Shown here: positions 43,834-55,800 of the stretch, piece after piece | Layout of the letters: the number at the start of each line of letters is the position of its first letter | Position numbering within the stretch: position 1 is the stretch's first letter | Origin: Odontesthes bonariensis | Lineage: Eukaryota; Chordata; Actinopteri; Atheriniformes; Atherinopsidae | DNA length: 64,000 nt | Assembly: GCF_027942865.1 (NCBI RefSeq) | Contig: NC_134509.1 | Span: 10,313,754-10,377,753 of the forward strand | Direction: 5' to 3' | Notes under the pieces: model-generated | Told to the model about the DNA's origin: nothing | What the model saw: the letters and a program-made list of their open reading frames with translations, nothing else | Databases searched by the model: none | Program-made: the position numbers and the translations under genes

Positions 43834-46800
43834 TCCATGTCAGGCTGATGTCATTCTGGGACAGAGTCCAGAGCAGACAGAATGGGAATAAGAAGCCAAG
43901 AGCCGGGCAGCTTTCACACGGATGCGTTTCTGTACAGGAAACTCTAACTGCTGCTTTCCACTCACTATTTAGAGAAGCAGCAGAGAGGCAAGGCGGACAT
44001 CAAGAGCAAAGGGGAAGATGGGAAACAGAGCCAACGTGTGCGCTTCATGAATGGTGGCTTGTTTACATACTAAAGACAGATTGACTGATGTGCTTTTCTC
44101 TCTCTCAGTAATGAATCTTTCCTTAATCTCATAACTTTCGTTTGTTGAAAAATGAATCCTTTGGGCTTACCTTCCTGTAGGCCAGCTCAGCGTGCTCAGG
44201 CGTGGAGCAGCTGTCGTAACCTCTGAATTTGTCTTTGGCCTCTTTGAGGAGAGTGTCTAAGCTGTCCTGCAGGTAGGCCCCGGAGCCTCCTTGGCCGGCC
44301 TCTTCACCAGCAAGCTCCTCTAAGCGCTGTGGCAGCAGAGCCTGCTCCACATACGAGTTCCTGCAGCGATTCATTTCTTCAGGAATCTGTGGGAGAGGAA
44401 GAGTAACTATTAACAGCAGTAAGAAAACATGGCTTTACTTTTACAATTTGCTGCTAGATGCCATCAGCGGTGAGGGTGTATGACATCTAAAGCGGTTTGA
44501 TTTGATAGAATAAGTTAGCCTGCTTCCTTTGTGAGATGTGAAAGAAAATGTTTACCACAACAGAGTTTCAAGCACTACTGGGACAAAAAAGAAGTAAAAA
44601 TTAAGTGGAAGCCTTTTAAGTGAAAACTTGATTGGGTTGTATGATCACCACTGAACAATATGAGCTCTTTGTAGCAAGAAAATGTGATTCAAAGCAGGTC
44701 AAGTTTTACTGGTCTGGACAAAAGATCGTCACAGAGTATCTAAACATCATGTTCTGCTTTGGTCGGGCATCTCTATCCATATTACATTAATCCCCCTTAA
44801 TACTGGCGCAACCTGGAAACCAAAAATGGAAACCTGACAAATCATGTCGCCATACCTGTGTTTTTGTAACTCATTCTCGTCGTTTATCTCCTTCATTTGT
44901 ACCTTCCATCTTTCATTCGAATCCTGACAAGTGTTATGGTCTAAGATCCTCATTAGATAAGAAAGACCAATTTAAATCAAGGTAATTAGATTCAATTTTT
45001 TTTTTTAGGACATTTTCCTTTTTATAAACCTTCACGAGCGAAAGAAAAAGATCTAATTAAAGTGAATAATTTAGGGGGTAATTGAGTTTACTTGTGTGAT
45101 ATGACCATGACAGGAAGCCAGGAAGCTCGTCCACAATCTAATAAAACTTTGAATGATAGTGATGACCTACAGTGTGTGGTGTCTTAGCATTTACTGTGGC
45201 ATGTCAGAGGAGAGGGCACAAGGCAGAGCCCCTTTTAAGTCGAATGTCATTCTAATGGGATTTGTAAAGCTGATTATTTCCTGTTTATCAAGTCAAGACC
45301 TCTCCTTATAGAGACACTGAGCCTCATTTACTGACAGGACCCATAGATTTACCTTTCTGCACTAATGCTTGAGAAGGGTGGAAACCAACACAGACGCTCG
45401 GAAGTTTTGAATGATGGAGGCAGGCCAAGCAGACATTTTCTTTATGTAATCATAACATGAATGGGATCGACACGTTATGGAACAGGGACTTGTGTATTTG
45501 CAGGACAAATACTGGGACACGGTGCTGTGAGCTCAAGGTGACATTTATTCAACAAAGTCACCAAAATACGTTCATCGAATCAAACGCCGATCTCCAGTGA
45601 AGATCTCAGTTCCTTAACTGTTCTGGCTCTGCTTCTGTGTTTTCTTTTAACTTTGATAGCAAGAGGTTTGTTCTAGTGGTTTTTTTTTTCTTCTCCAAAA
45701 ACAACAAATATTCAGCTCCGATACTTTCACTGACCCTGAAGAGTTTCCTGCACTCCTGGATCATATGTGCCAGGCCATGAGTGGCAGCCAGGTTCTCATT
45801 CAGGTCCCTCTGATCAGGCTTTCCCAGCATCTGCTTCCGGTTCATCACCCTATCATCAAGGAAGAGGGAATAAAACAGGGGCACGCAACAAGATTAATAA
45901 CAGAATCCGTCATGTAGACAGTGTGCAAAGAAAAAGCTTCTTAGACGGTGAAAGGTTGACGGTGGAACAAAGGGCTAAGCTGTATACAGCTAATGAACCC
46001 TCTAATAGAAGTGCCAATTGTGGAACAATGAGGGTCTTAATTAAGTTAAGATGTTTATGTAACCTCTCCATTTCCTCTGTCTCTTTCCCTTCCTCTTCTC
46101 TCCAGCTTTGCTCTCTTCCTTTCTCATTTTTGCCCCCGCCCTCATCTACAGTCTCCTAATCTTTTGTTTCTATGGAGGGACACTTTCCTGTTTTCAAAAC
46201 ACACAACTCACTATATGTTATGTAATCTGCAGCAACAATAACTGCGTCAGTCAAAAGCAATGCGATCAGACAACTTGGCGGAAAAACTCAGCCTCACGGA
46301 CCTTGGCGATGAGCTCTCCTTGCGGCGCAGGGTGTTGAGGTGGAAAAGTGACGGGGCCAGACAAACGGCCAGGTTGGTGGGAGTCATCTGGTTCTCGGCC
46401 ACGCTGGCCGTCACGTCAGCAAGCAGACACAGCAGCGTCCGCAGCGCCTCTCGGTTCTCATCGGGCAGCAGCAACACGGCCGCACGGGTCGCCTGAAGAC
46501 GGAGCTCTTTGGGCATGTCTGCAGGAGAAGACCGTTACTTTACAATACCATTAACCACTGTCATGTTATATCAAAAAATTGGGTAAGGCTGACTTTTTCT
46601 GCAAAGAACGAGCCTTTGGGGAATCTGTGCTGACCACAGTGTGTTATATAAGACTATGGATGTGTACATTATATGCTTCATGATGGCTTGGTTTCACCTT
46701 ATCCTAACTAGTTCTAATGCAGTAGGGAGAGAGAATTTTCACTCAAAAATCACACAATTTAGCTAGTATTTTCTACACTAATATGTGTGATTTATCAAGA

Positions 46801-49800
46801 CATCTACAGGATCTAAAACAGTGCCATCGCGTCATGTGTATCCCTTCATATGGTCTCTTTACAGCTACATATGTGAGGATGGTGTGCAACTACGCATATA
46901 CATTTGTATTCTTACACTGATAGATCTGGAGGAAGGTCTCAGACAGTTTGCTTGTGAGCAGTGGTTCTGGTAGATCTCTAAAATACTGCTTTAGCATGTC
47001 AGCGACGTCGTAAGCCGACTGCCCCTCGTAGTTGACTCCTCCCCCGTCTGCGCCACTCGCCTCGTTCATCTGACGAAGAGCTTGGATACGAGATTTAACT
47101 CCCGATTTCCTGAAAAGACCCACCTAGGAGGAGAAACACACAGACTTATATTACACACACACACTTTATCAGTCTCAGTATTAACATAAGTGCAATGTTT
47201 CATCTTATCAATAAAACGTGTCTAAAATGACTAATGTGTCCAAATCGCACATGAATGTTTTTGAAAGCGACAGGCTGTTATCTTTAAAAGCTAAAAACCC
47301 TTACTTATCAACAAATTCAGAGCTTACAGTTACTATAGTTACATCACAACAGAGACAACAAGCCCAGTACAAATTCTTGTGCTGAAAGCTGTGTAGAATC
47401 TCATCAGTGGCCTTTTAAGGATGTTTGAACTGGCAATAAATATTTGGGAGGAAAAGAGTCTGAATGTCCAGTGAATATTTTCCATGAGCTTTCACCACCT
47501 CCAAACAGAGGCGCCTTGTCTTGCTTTGAGAAGAAAGCCATCATTCTCTTTCCTATTTTGCGCTCTGTTAACAGCTATTTTCCATGTATCCCACCATTTT
47601 CTCCCTCATGAATGCATACACATTCTTTAAACCAGTTTCTAAATTAAGGAGAGAAGTGAGCTTACAGCTGCACACTTTGATTCTCCCCAGGCCTCCGTGC
47701 TTAAGGGTATGTGTGACAGTGAGATGAGAAAAGGGGGAAACAGAGAGACTGTATACACACACACTGACTGAGTGATGACCAGGCTTTTTCCAATTCACAA
47801 ATCGATCTTACATAACATTCAGTAGAAAATAGAAAGGGATGAAAGTTTGACAGACTGCAGATGTTGTAAAACTTAGCTATAATGCAATTCAAACATCTTC
47901 AGGAAATGTAAGGTTCATACACCTTGTGTCCCCAGGTTTAGTTAACATATTATTCATATGTGTTTACTTGTGTACTTAATGTTACCTGGTCAAGACACTG
48001 ATTGCGTAAATAGCGCATGGCTTGCTGAATTCCCTGGGGGAGGGGCTGGCCGGTCCGCTGGACGATGACTTGTAGGGGCACACCAAACACGTTCCTGTCT
48101 TTGTAGTCGCGCACTTTGATCCGCTTCATAAACTTGGGCACTGCCCTGCAACACACACACACAAGAAAAGAAAACCCACTGTAAACCGTAACCATTTAAA
48201 CTGGCTAAGTTTCTTATTTCACTAACACGAGGAACCTGGACTTTATTCTCAATGACACGCTGTATCCTCCGACATGTCTTAAATGGCAATTAGTGCAGAT
48301 TTGATGTAAAACCCTTCAAGACTAAGTCAGATTGAGTTTTATGTGAGTGGCTGCAGAAGCGCGTCTTCGGGTTTATGATGGGGGAGGATAAACAAGGAGA
48401 GGGCAGACGAGAAGGGGAGGAGGGATGAAAGCCAGCATGTTAAGAAAGAAGAAACTGACTGCTTTACACACCTGCACACAGTGGTTGAAAGCACTACTTG
48501 ATACTCTCTGTGAGCGTGAAAGCACACAGATACAGTTAGTGGACAGTGAGTCTATAACCACAAACCCAGAGCTGAAACATGCAACACTGACCATTTAGCA
48601 AGAATGTGCCCACAGATTTATGGATGTTCTTCTATGTGCATGGGTGTGAGTGTGTTTAGCAGAAGGACTTTGAGCGTGACTCAGGACAAGCAAGTCTTTG
48701 TAAGAGCTGCTGTTCACAAGACTTGGATTGCTTCACAGAACCACGGTTAGGGAAAAATGAAAAAGGACCATTTTATAATTGCTGACGGAATTCTGAACAT
48801 GTACGGGCCTCGAGCTGCCAACAATTGGACTCTTTCAGTGAGCTCTGACCTGTCATAAGACTGTCATGACGCCTTCTGTTTCTGTCCAAGAGAGGCATCG
48901 AACAGGAGAAAAACACAAGAAAATTATGTGATTTTCCCTTTTTAGTTAATTTTTCCCATCAGACTGTGGCATAAAACTTCTGGATGATTCTGTAATTCTG
49001 GATCAACTGTTTGGTTCACCTAAATTTTGCACTATAATTCTTTAAGCACGTTAAAACGACTTTTTGTGAATATGATAAACATCCACTTATATATGTTCTG
49101 GTCAACAGGCATTTATATGTTCCGCTTTAATTCTATTCCATGATGGTTCTAAACCAGGGCCTCAGTATCAACTGATCTGTCTAATTAATTCAAATGCAGA
49201 CAAAAAAAAAAAGAAAGCATACTGAAGTTCTGGAGGGACTGCTTAACCTAGAAAGTAGGATATTGGGTGCTACTTGATAACTAAGAGCAGCAAATAAAGT
49301 GAGGTCAGACCACAAGTGGTGTAGTAGACACATTGGAACTATAATTTGAGAGGAGGGCAGCTCTTTCCAGCCTCCAGCAAAGCACCTTGCGTGTGAACTG
49401 CCATGATTGCACCGTTGAGAAGAAGACAATGTACACCCCTTCTCAGCAATTATGGGCCTGGGAAAAGAATGTGAAACCTAACCTCTGTGGACAGCCGTCA
49501 CACTCTATACAACAATTTGCAGATGGAGTGGACTGGGAGACGGGCTGGATGGAGGGGTAGTGGCTGGCTGAAAGGATATATTCGGGGGGCTTCACTTACA
49601 GGAACAATTACAGGTCATTTCACATGAGAATAAAGCTTAAGAAAAAAACAAACAATTTGTATGTCAAACAGTCATGACAGACTTGTCTGCTTCTCAGTGC
49701 ATATACTCCCTTCTCCACTTACCAACTGAAGCCGTGTTTGTTTGTCGGGGTGTGTTTCTCCAGCAGAGCCGTGAGCTGCAACAGGGAAAGTTTCTGCAGC

Positions 49801-52800
49801 AGATTCATCTGCAGCACAGATTGGCAGCTAATCTGGAGCTGGGCAGAGGCCAAACTGGGTCGATGGGAGTTCTGAAAGCTCGGCCAGCGGAGTTTCTGTG
49901 GTCTGGAGTACATTGGAAGAGAAGAGGAAAGCACAAATTGAGATGTGTGGAGAAGAATGATCATTAAAAAAAGAGCAGCGTAACCTCTTGTGTGTACATA
50001 GATGTGGAAAATGACACACAGCGCGTGCAAATACTGCGTGTGGTCGAGTGATCAGTTTAGAGATTACAAGGACGTATGTATACATCAATCAAGGGATTAT
50101 CTAAAAGACACCAAGTGTAATTCTGCCAGCGAATTCTTGGAAGCACAAAAACAGTCTCCACGGAGACCAAGCAGCATTCCTAAACACTTGGCCCCATTAA
50201 GTAAGAAAGTAGTCCCAGCCTGTCCCTCTGTTTATCCTTTGTTGTCACTTTTTGGGAGAATTCCTCTGTTGTAGGTACCAGCGTATTTGCATGTCTGTTT
50301 GCCTTCTTGCTTCCGTTTTAAAGGATCACACCACTCAAATACATGAAAGTACAGTTAAAAAGTTATGTAACAGTTGAAAGGCCTTCTTTGGAAGATGGTT
50401 GACAGTGTGGCATGTGGATTTATTAGTGCAAAGGATTTAAAGAACAATAATAATAATAATTAAAAACAATGAAGCGACTATTTGTCATTTATACTGCACG
50501 AGTAAGAGGGGAACATAGATTTTTTTTTCACCGACCTGCTGGTTTGACCAAGAGATGGTCCAACGCCTGAATCTCTTCTCTCCCTCATCCCATCCTCTGC
50601 TTCGCCCAGGGGGTTTCCTGTGCTGTCTTGGTCACTTCCGTTCTCAGTCTCTTCCAGTTGGTTCTGCAGAGGAGAGGATGGGCACGGGGATGCTGAGTCC
50701 AGTGCTGAATCAGAGTCTCCTTCATCCTCTTCATCATCGTCGTCCTCCTCCTCCTCTTCACCAGCCACAACTTCTGACCAGGCATTGACGAAACGCTGTA
50801 AGCCGCTGTCATGTTGCAGCACTTCCTCCAATTTGTGTTCATCCCCCTCTTCCTCCTCTCCCTCCTCTCTCTCAGGGTAGGGGACGTTGTCATAAACACT
50901 AAGCCGGCTGTCGACTGAGCCTGAAGAGGCGCGGCGCCGACGTCTACTCTGCCGTCCCCTGAGGATCACTGAATTTCCATTATCATTCTCATTGTTGTTA
51001 CGTGAACTCCCATCCTGCAGGGCTTTGGGAAAAGTTCCGGGCTTGTGGCCTTCAGGTAAATAGAAGAAGATCATGCCACCCTCTTCGTCATCTTCTTCTT
51101 CTTGTCTGCTTTTGTCTTGAACGCTGAAGTTGTTCCTGCGGTTCTGGTCGTCAACTGACATCCCGTTACTAGCTTGGCAGGGGATGGGCGGGGCAGATTT
51201 CGGCGGGGGTGGATGTCGATCAGAAGCCTTTTGGAGGATGCTGAAAGGATCGAAACCCTCCAAATACATTCCTCCTCTCTTACTAGAACCGGCTGCTATG
51301 CTGTGGCTGCGAGCTCGAGTCACTGGACTTGGTGTGCTCACTGCACTTCCACTGCTGGCTTCAGACTGGCTGCTCCCAGTGCTCCCAGTGCTTCCATTGC
51401 TGGTCTGAGTGGAGTAGGATACAGAGCGGTTCCGGTTCAGAGTCATAGTCTGAGTGGGATTCCGGTGGTGATTGAGGTTGATACTTGAGATGTCGACACA
51501 GTTCAGGCTGCGCAGTTTGTCATCATCTAGACCCTCTTTGATGACGGGGCCACTGATTTCTATTTTCCCCCTGCCTGTGCTCCCCTTCTTTTTTCTCTTG
51601 GAGGAGGTGCCGCTGCGAAGCCGCAAACTCTCCATCCTCTTGAGGAAGCTTTTAGCTCTTGATCGTGTACTTTTGCCGCTGCCTCCTCCTCGGTCCAGAC
51701 TTCCTCCTACCATCCCTGTTTTGACATCAAAGGTGAACTGCCTGAGTGTCTCAAAGGGCGATGGAGGCAAGCCATCAGACAGAGAGTCCTCATTGGCACC
51801 TCCTGACCCGCCTGTGCCCGAGGATGAACACATGCTAGCTACTGAGCTGGCCCGGGTGGCACCGGCAGGTACAGCTTCATTTACCAAGGAGATACCATGG
51901 CTCTTTTCTTCTCCTCTTCCTCCACTCCCACTGCTATGGATGGAGCCCACTTCAGGCTGCTCACTGAGGTCAGTCAGCACGCTCTCTGAACTGTTGCCTT
52001 CACGCAGGGCGACCTTGCCTTTCTGAGATACTTGGTCTTTAACAAATGAAGGCTGGGCGGCATCTGTTGGCAACGCAGAGAATACTTCCAGCTCCTCCAT
52101 ACGGGACCAACGCTTGCTGTCCCTCTGGAAAGTCCAGCGGCCACTGATGGCACAAGGCTCGTCTTCATCTGAGTCCTCACTCTGAAAAGAAGGAGGGGAC
52201 AAGGGACAGAGGAAAAAAGCAAAAATAGAGAGAAAAAGAGGGGGGGTAGTTAAATGACATTATGCACTGCTACATTTTCCACTTCCAGTTCAACATTCCT
52301 CATTCTGATCCAGGAAACTCTCCGGCGTTGGGGATTTTTTTTTTCAGAATCATTCTAATTTTAAACTACATGAAATCAAATTGTATACAATAGCTGTCAT
52401 ATACTTTCATCATACAATTACAAATGAATGTGAAGATATATCACATGGCAGTGACATAATCAGACAACTGTTTTGGATAACATGATCTTAATCTGACACG
52501 ATGTATTTCAGACCATGATGAACTGAAGATAGAAACGATTAGCCAGTTAACATGTCGCTCTCATTTCCTGGCTACACGAACAACGCATACACTGAACAAT
52601 GAACGGGCGTCCCCTTTGGTGAGTCACAATTAATGTTTGGGCACTTAACCAAAATGCTTACACCCCCGAATTTAGTTAATCTATTGCAGACCCTGGAGGT
52701 TCAGGAAATTCCAATATGACCCCCATAGGTCTCAATGCAGCCAGCCAGACTGGGGTCACCCCTGCCACACACATACATGCACATATCCACCCTTTTCTAT

Positions 52801-55800
52801 CCTTCACAGCAGAGAAGCAAAGCTCGTAAAAGGTAATCACGGGCCGCACAGGACGCAATTTCACCACCTGCTTCTTCTGACTTTTCACAATTGATCTCTT
52901 GTTTAATCTGAACTCAGCGAAACATAAAACACTTTCTTTCAACCATCAAAATAATTATGTGATGGAACGTACGAGTAGCGCTAAAGACAGGACTCTCAGT
53001 CCTGTCTTTAGTGTACCACTGTGGCTTGTTTCTTCAGTTATGCTGGAATGTGAGATAACAGTAGTACTCCATTTGTTGTCCACACTGTGCAGAGATTGGC
53101 CAGCAGAGCTGGAACCATTTGTCAACATTCTGGAGATATCTTATCAAACCATCAAACCACGAAGCATTCACTGCGATGGTGGTCACTTTGAAGGCCACGT
53201 AAAGTGAGTTTGAAGAATGAAAACGATTTTTTCAATAAAGCAGACAGAGACAGCAAACCACAAAGAAGGAAAAACAGGGAGCTGATGTGAAAGGAGAGGG
53301 AATGTGAAGACGTGAGGAGATCAATGCATTCCTAAGTTGTCTGGGTGGGGGTGTAGCATGGTTGGCTGTCGTCTCATAAGACTAGAGGAGTCAAAGAGGC
53401 AAATAACCTCTTTGACTCCTCTACCTCTCACTGTTGACTCCTGAAATGAAAGGTGACACAGAGAGGGTCATCCTAATGAATACCACCACCCATGGAACAA
53501 GGATGTTACTATGCAGCCCTTAAGGCGGTTAAGGTTGCATAAAAAGGGCAATTATTGTTACAAAGTGAGAGTTTCTCTGTCAAGACATTCCAGTTTACTT
53601 AATACACGCATGGTCTAAAACTGTGATGTTCACAGAACTGTTATTCTTTCTTTAAGAAGGAAAAAAAACACTTTCTAAGAAGCTGACTTCCAGAAAGAAA
53701 TCTAAGAGCTGGAATTGGTGGGACTTAATTCCCTAAAAAAACCTCTTGAAACCAACCATCATTGTACCACTGAATCATTCAAAGACCCTTAAAAACATGA
53801 CCATGCAAATGAGAGGTATGATAGTGTGCTACTGCTTTGTTTATAGTGATTCGGAATTATGAGGAAGTATCTGACAAAGAGGGGGATCGTGCTTTTAATC
53901 GGGGGAGGACCGCATGAATGCAACCCTTTAAGAGTTCTCCTCCCTCCCTCTAGGGGTTCTCACTGTCTTTTTGATCTCGAAATAAACTCAACAGGTGCCT
54001 CCTCATTAAACAAGATGAGAGAAAACGCAGCTTTGCCCTGTGGCTGATGGAAGAACTGATGGCTGAGGTGAGAAATGCAATTGTGTGTGAAGAGATCGTC
54101 AAAGGGAGCTTTTCAGAAATAAGGCGAGTACAAGTGTGTGCATGTGGGCTTACTCTTTTTCGTTGTGGTGATATCTCCAGTCTCATTAGAGCACACTTGT
54201 TGAGGGTGTTCAGTCTCCTGCAACACAAACACGCAACTGGTTACATCTAAAACAATTAGGCTTCAAACACTCCAACACGTTGACCTTCACTAAAACCTAA
54301 AATTCTGTTATGAAAGGAAGAAAGGATGAAACAAGATGAATAACAGAATTGGGGTGGAGAAAGACGGAGGGGAAGCCAGGGTGCAACCGGTCTAGCCAAT
54401 TAGCTGCTGAAGGATAATCCCCTTGAAAGAGAAGAGAAAGAAACAGATAAGGAGAGAACAGGGAGAAGGAAATCTACTGGAGTGGTAGAGAAAATTTGGG
54501 GAGGGGACAGAAAGCTTATCCCCCCTGCCACCTGGAGAAGGGGAGCAAGTGTGGTGGTGGGGTCTGTTGTGAGCTCTTAGAGCATATCAAATAACAATGG
54601 AGAGATGAAGTGATGGGAACCGAGGGATAGTTGGGAGTTTGGGGAAAAGAGTGTAAGGCTGCAAAGAGGGGAGAGACTGAGATGATAGCTTCCAGATGTA
54701 TGGTGGGACACCTGCTGGGGTTTATTACTGAAAGCTGGATTTGATGAAGGACCTGACTCCATTAAAAAACCAATGGCTCCCTTATCATGCGCTAACTAAT
54801 ATGGCAGGACAAACCCTTTTAAAATGCGCAAACTGATGCAGGAGATTTATGAAGCACAGTGATACAAACCAAGCTTTTATTCCCAAATTAAAGGTCAGAA
54901 ATGAAAGAGGAGTATCTTATGTCCTTTTTGATATGAGAAGAAATCCAAACATATGGAGCTGCACACTACCTTCGTATCCACTGAGGAAAGTTAGGAGCGA
55001 GGAAGACGTATGATGAGGAGTATGATGATACAAAAGATTTTGGGTACAGTACATGCCCTCAAGGTGCTTATCATGTAATTCCTTTATCTAATCTGCAAAC
55101 TTTCGAAAGCATGTCTCCATTTGAAGTTATGCTCTTGTGACTTCATGTGGGGGCCAAGAACAGCACACAAAGGATGATGAAGAATACACCATCAAAAGAA
55201 AGTTTAAGTATGCCTTGTTATCTCACCTGCAGAGAGCCTCAATGGCATCCCGATCAAGGAAGTCATGGTCTCTGGTGACTGAAGAAATGTCAATGGGAAA
55301 CTGGGCATCTAAAAAGAGAGAAAGGCAGGTCAGTGTTGGCATTTCACTACAGTTGTGTTCAGATTAAACTAGAGAATCCACCGCTTGCCTCAAACACACC
55401 CACCCGCTGAAACACTTACCTACAACCCCCACCCCTCCCCTCCATACAACCTTGATGAAAAGCTAAAAGAGGAAGTAGCGTCTTAGCCGACCAAACAAAC
55501 ACAGCTGCAGCTTTCAAACCGGGCAGGCAGGGGGGATATGGAGCACAGAGGGAGTGAACAGGGGATTGATTGAAGAATGACAATAGGTACTCCGCTGCTG
55601 CCCAGAGGTCCCACTTCCTTTTCTGCTTTTGGTTGTTTCTCTCTAGTCTATCTCAATAACAGGATCACTTTTTCACCCTGCCACTGCAGTGGTAAAGGTT
55701 AATGTGGCTTTAGAGGCAGAAGAATCCAGATGCTCTTTTCTGCCTCGAGATGCCAAGAGGTTTTCTGGAATGTGCTGACCCTACCCAAAATGAGAATTTT

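Larger units (their letters stand above)
43295..44170 (-). other. dlc1: dlc1 intron 11
   Basis: It contains the MITE-like element and a (GT)n microsatellite (43801-43832). Nothing else was recognised. Confidence 0.65.
52182..54153 (-). other. dlc1: dlc1 intron 4
   Basis: About 2 kb. It carries two perfect short hairpins (52981-53011 and 53383-53423). No coding sequence was recognised. Confidence 0.65.

Noticed and set aside
51472..52026. 184-codon + strand frame, and similar antisense frames around 50.6-51.5 kb
   Set aside because: It is a shadow of the low-complexity dlc1 exon 5 on the opposite strand.
53359..53440. microRNA precursor at the 17-bp hairpin
   Set aside because: The stem does not extend beyond 17 bp and has no mature-length arm; typical precursors need about 30 bp of paired stem. 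It was kept only as a structural oddity.
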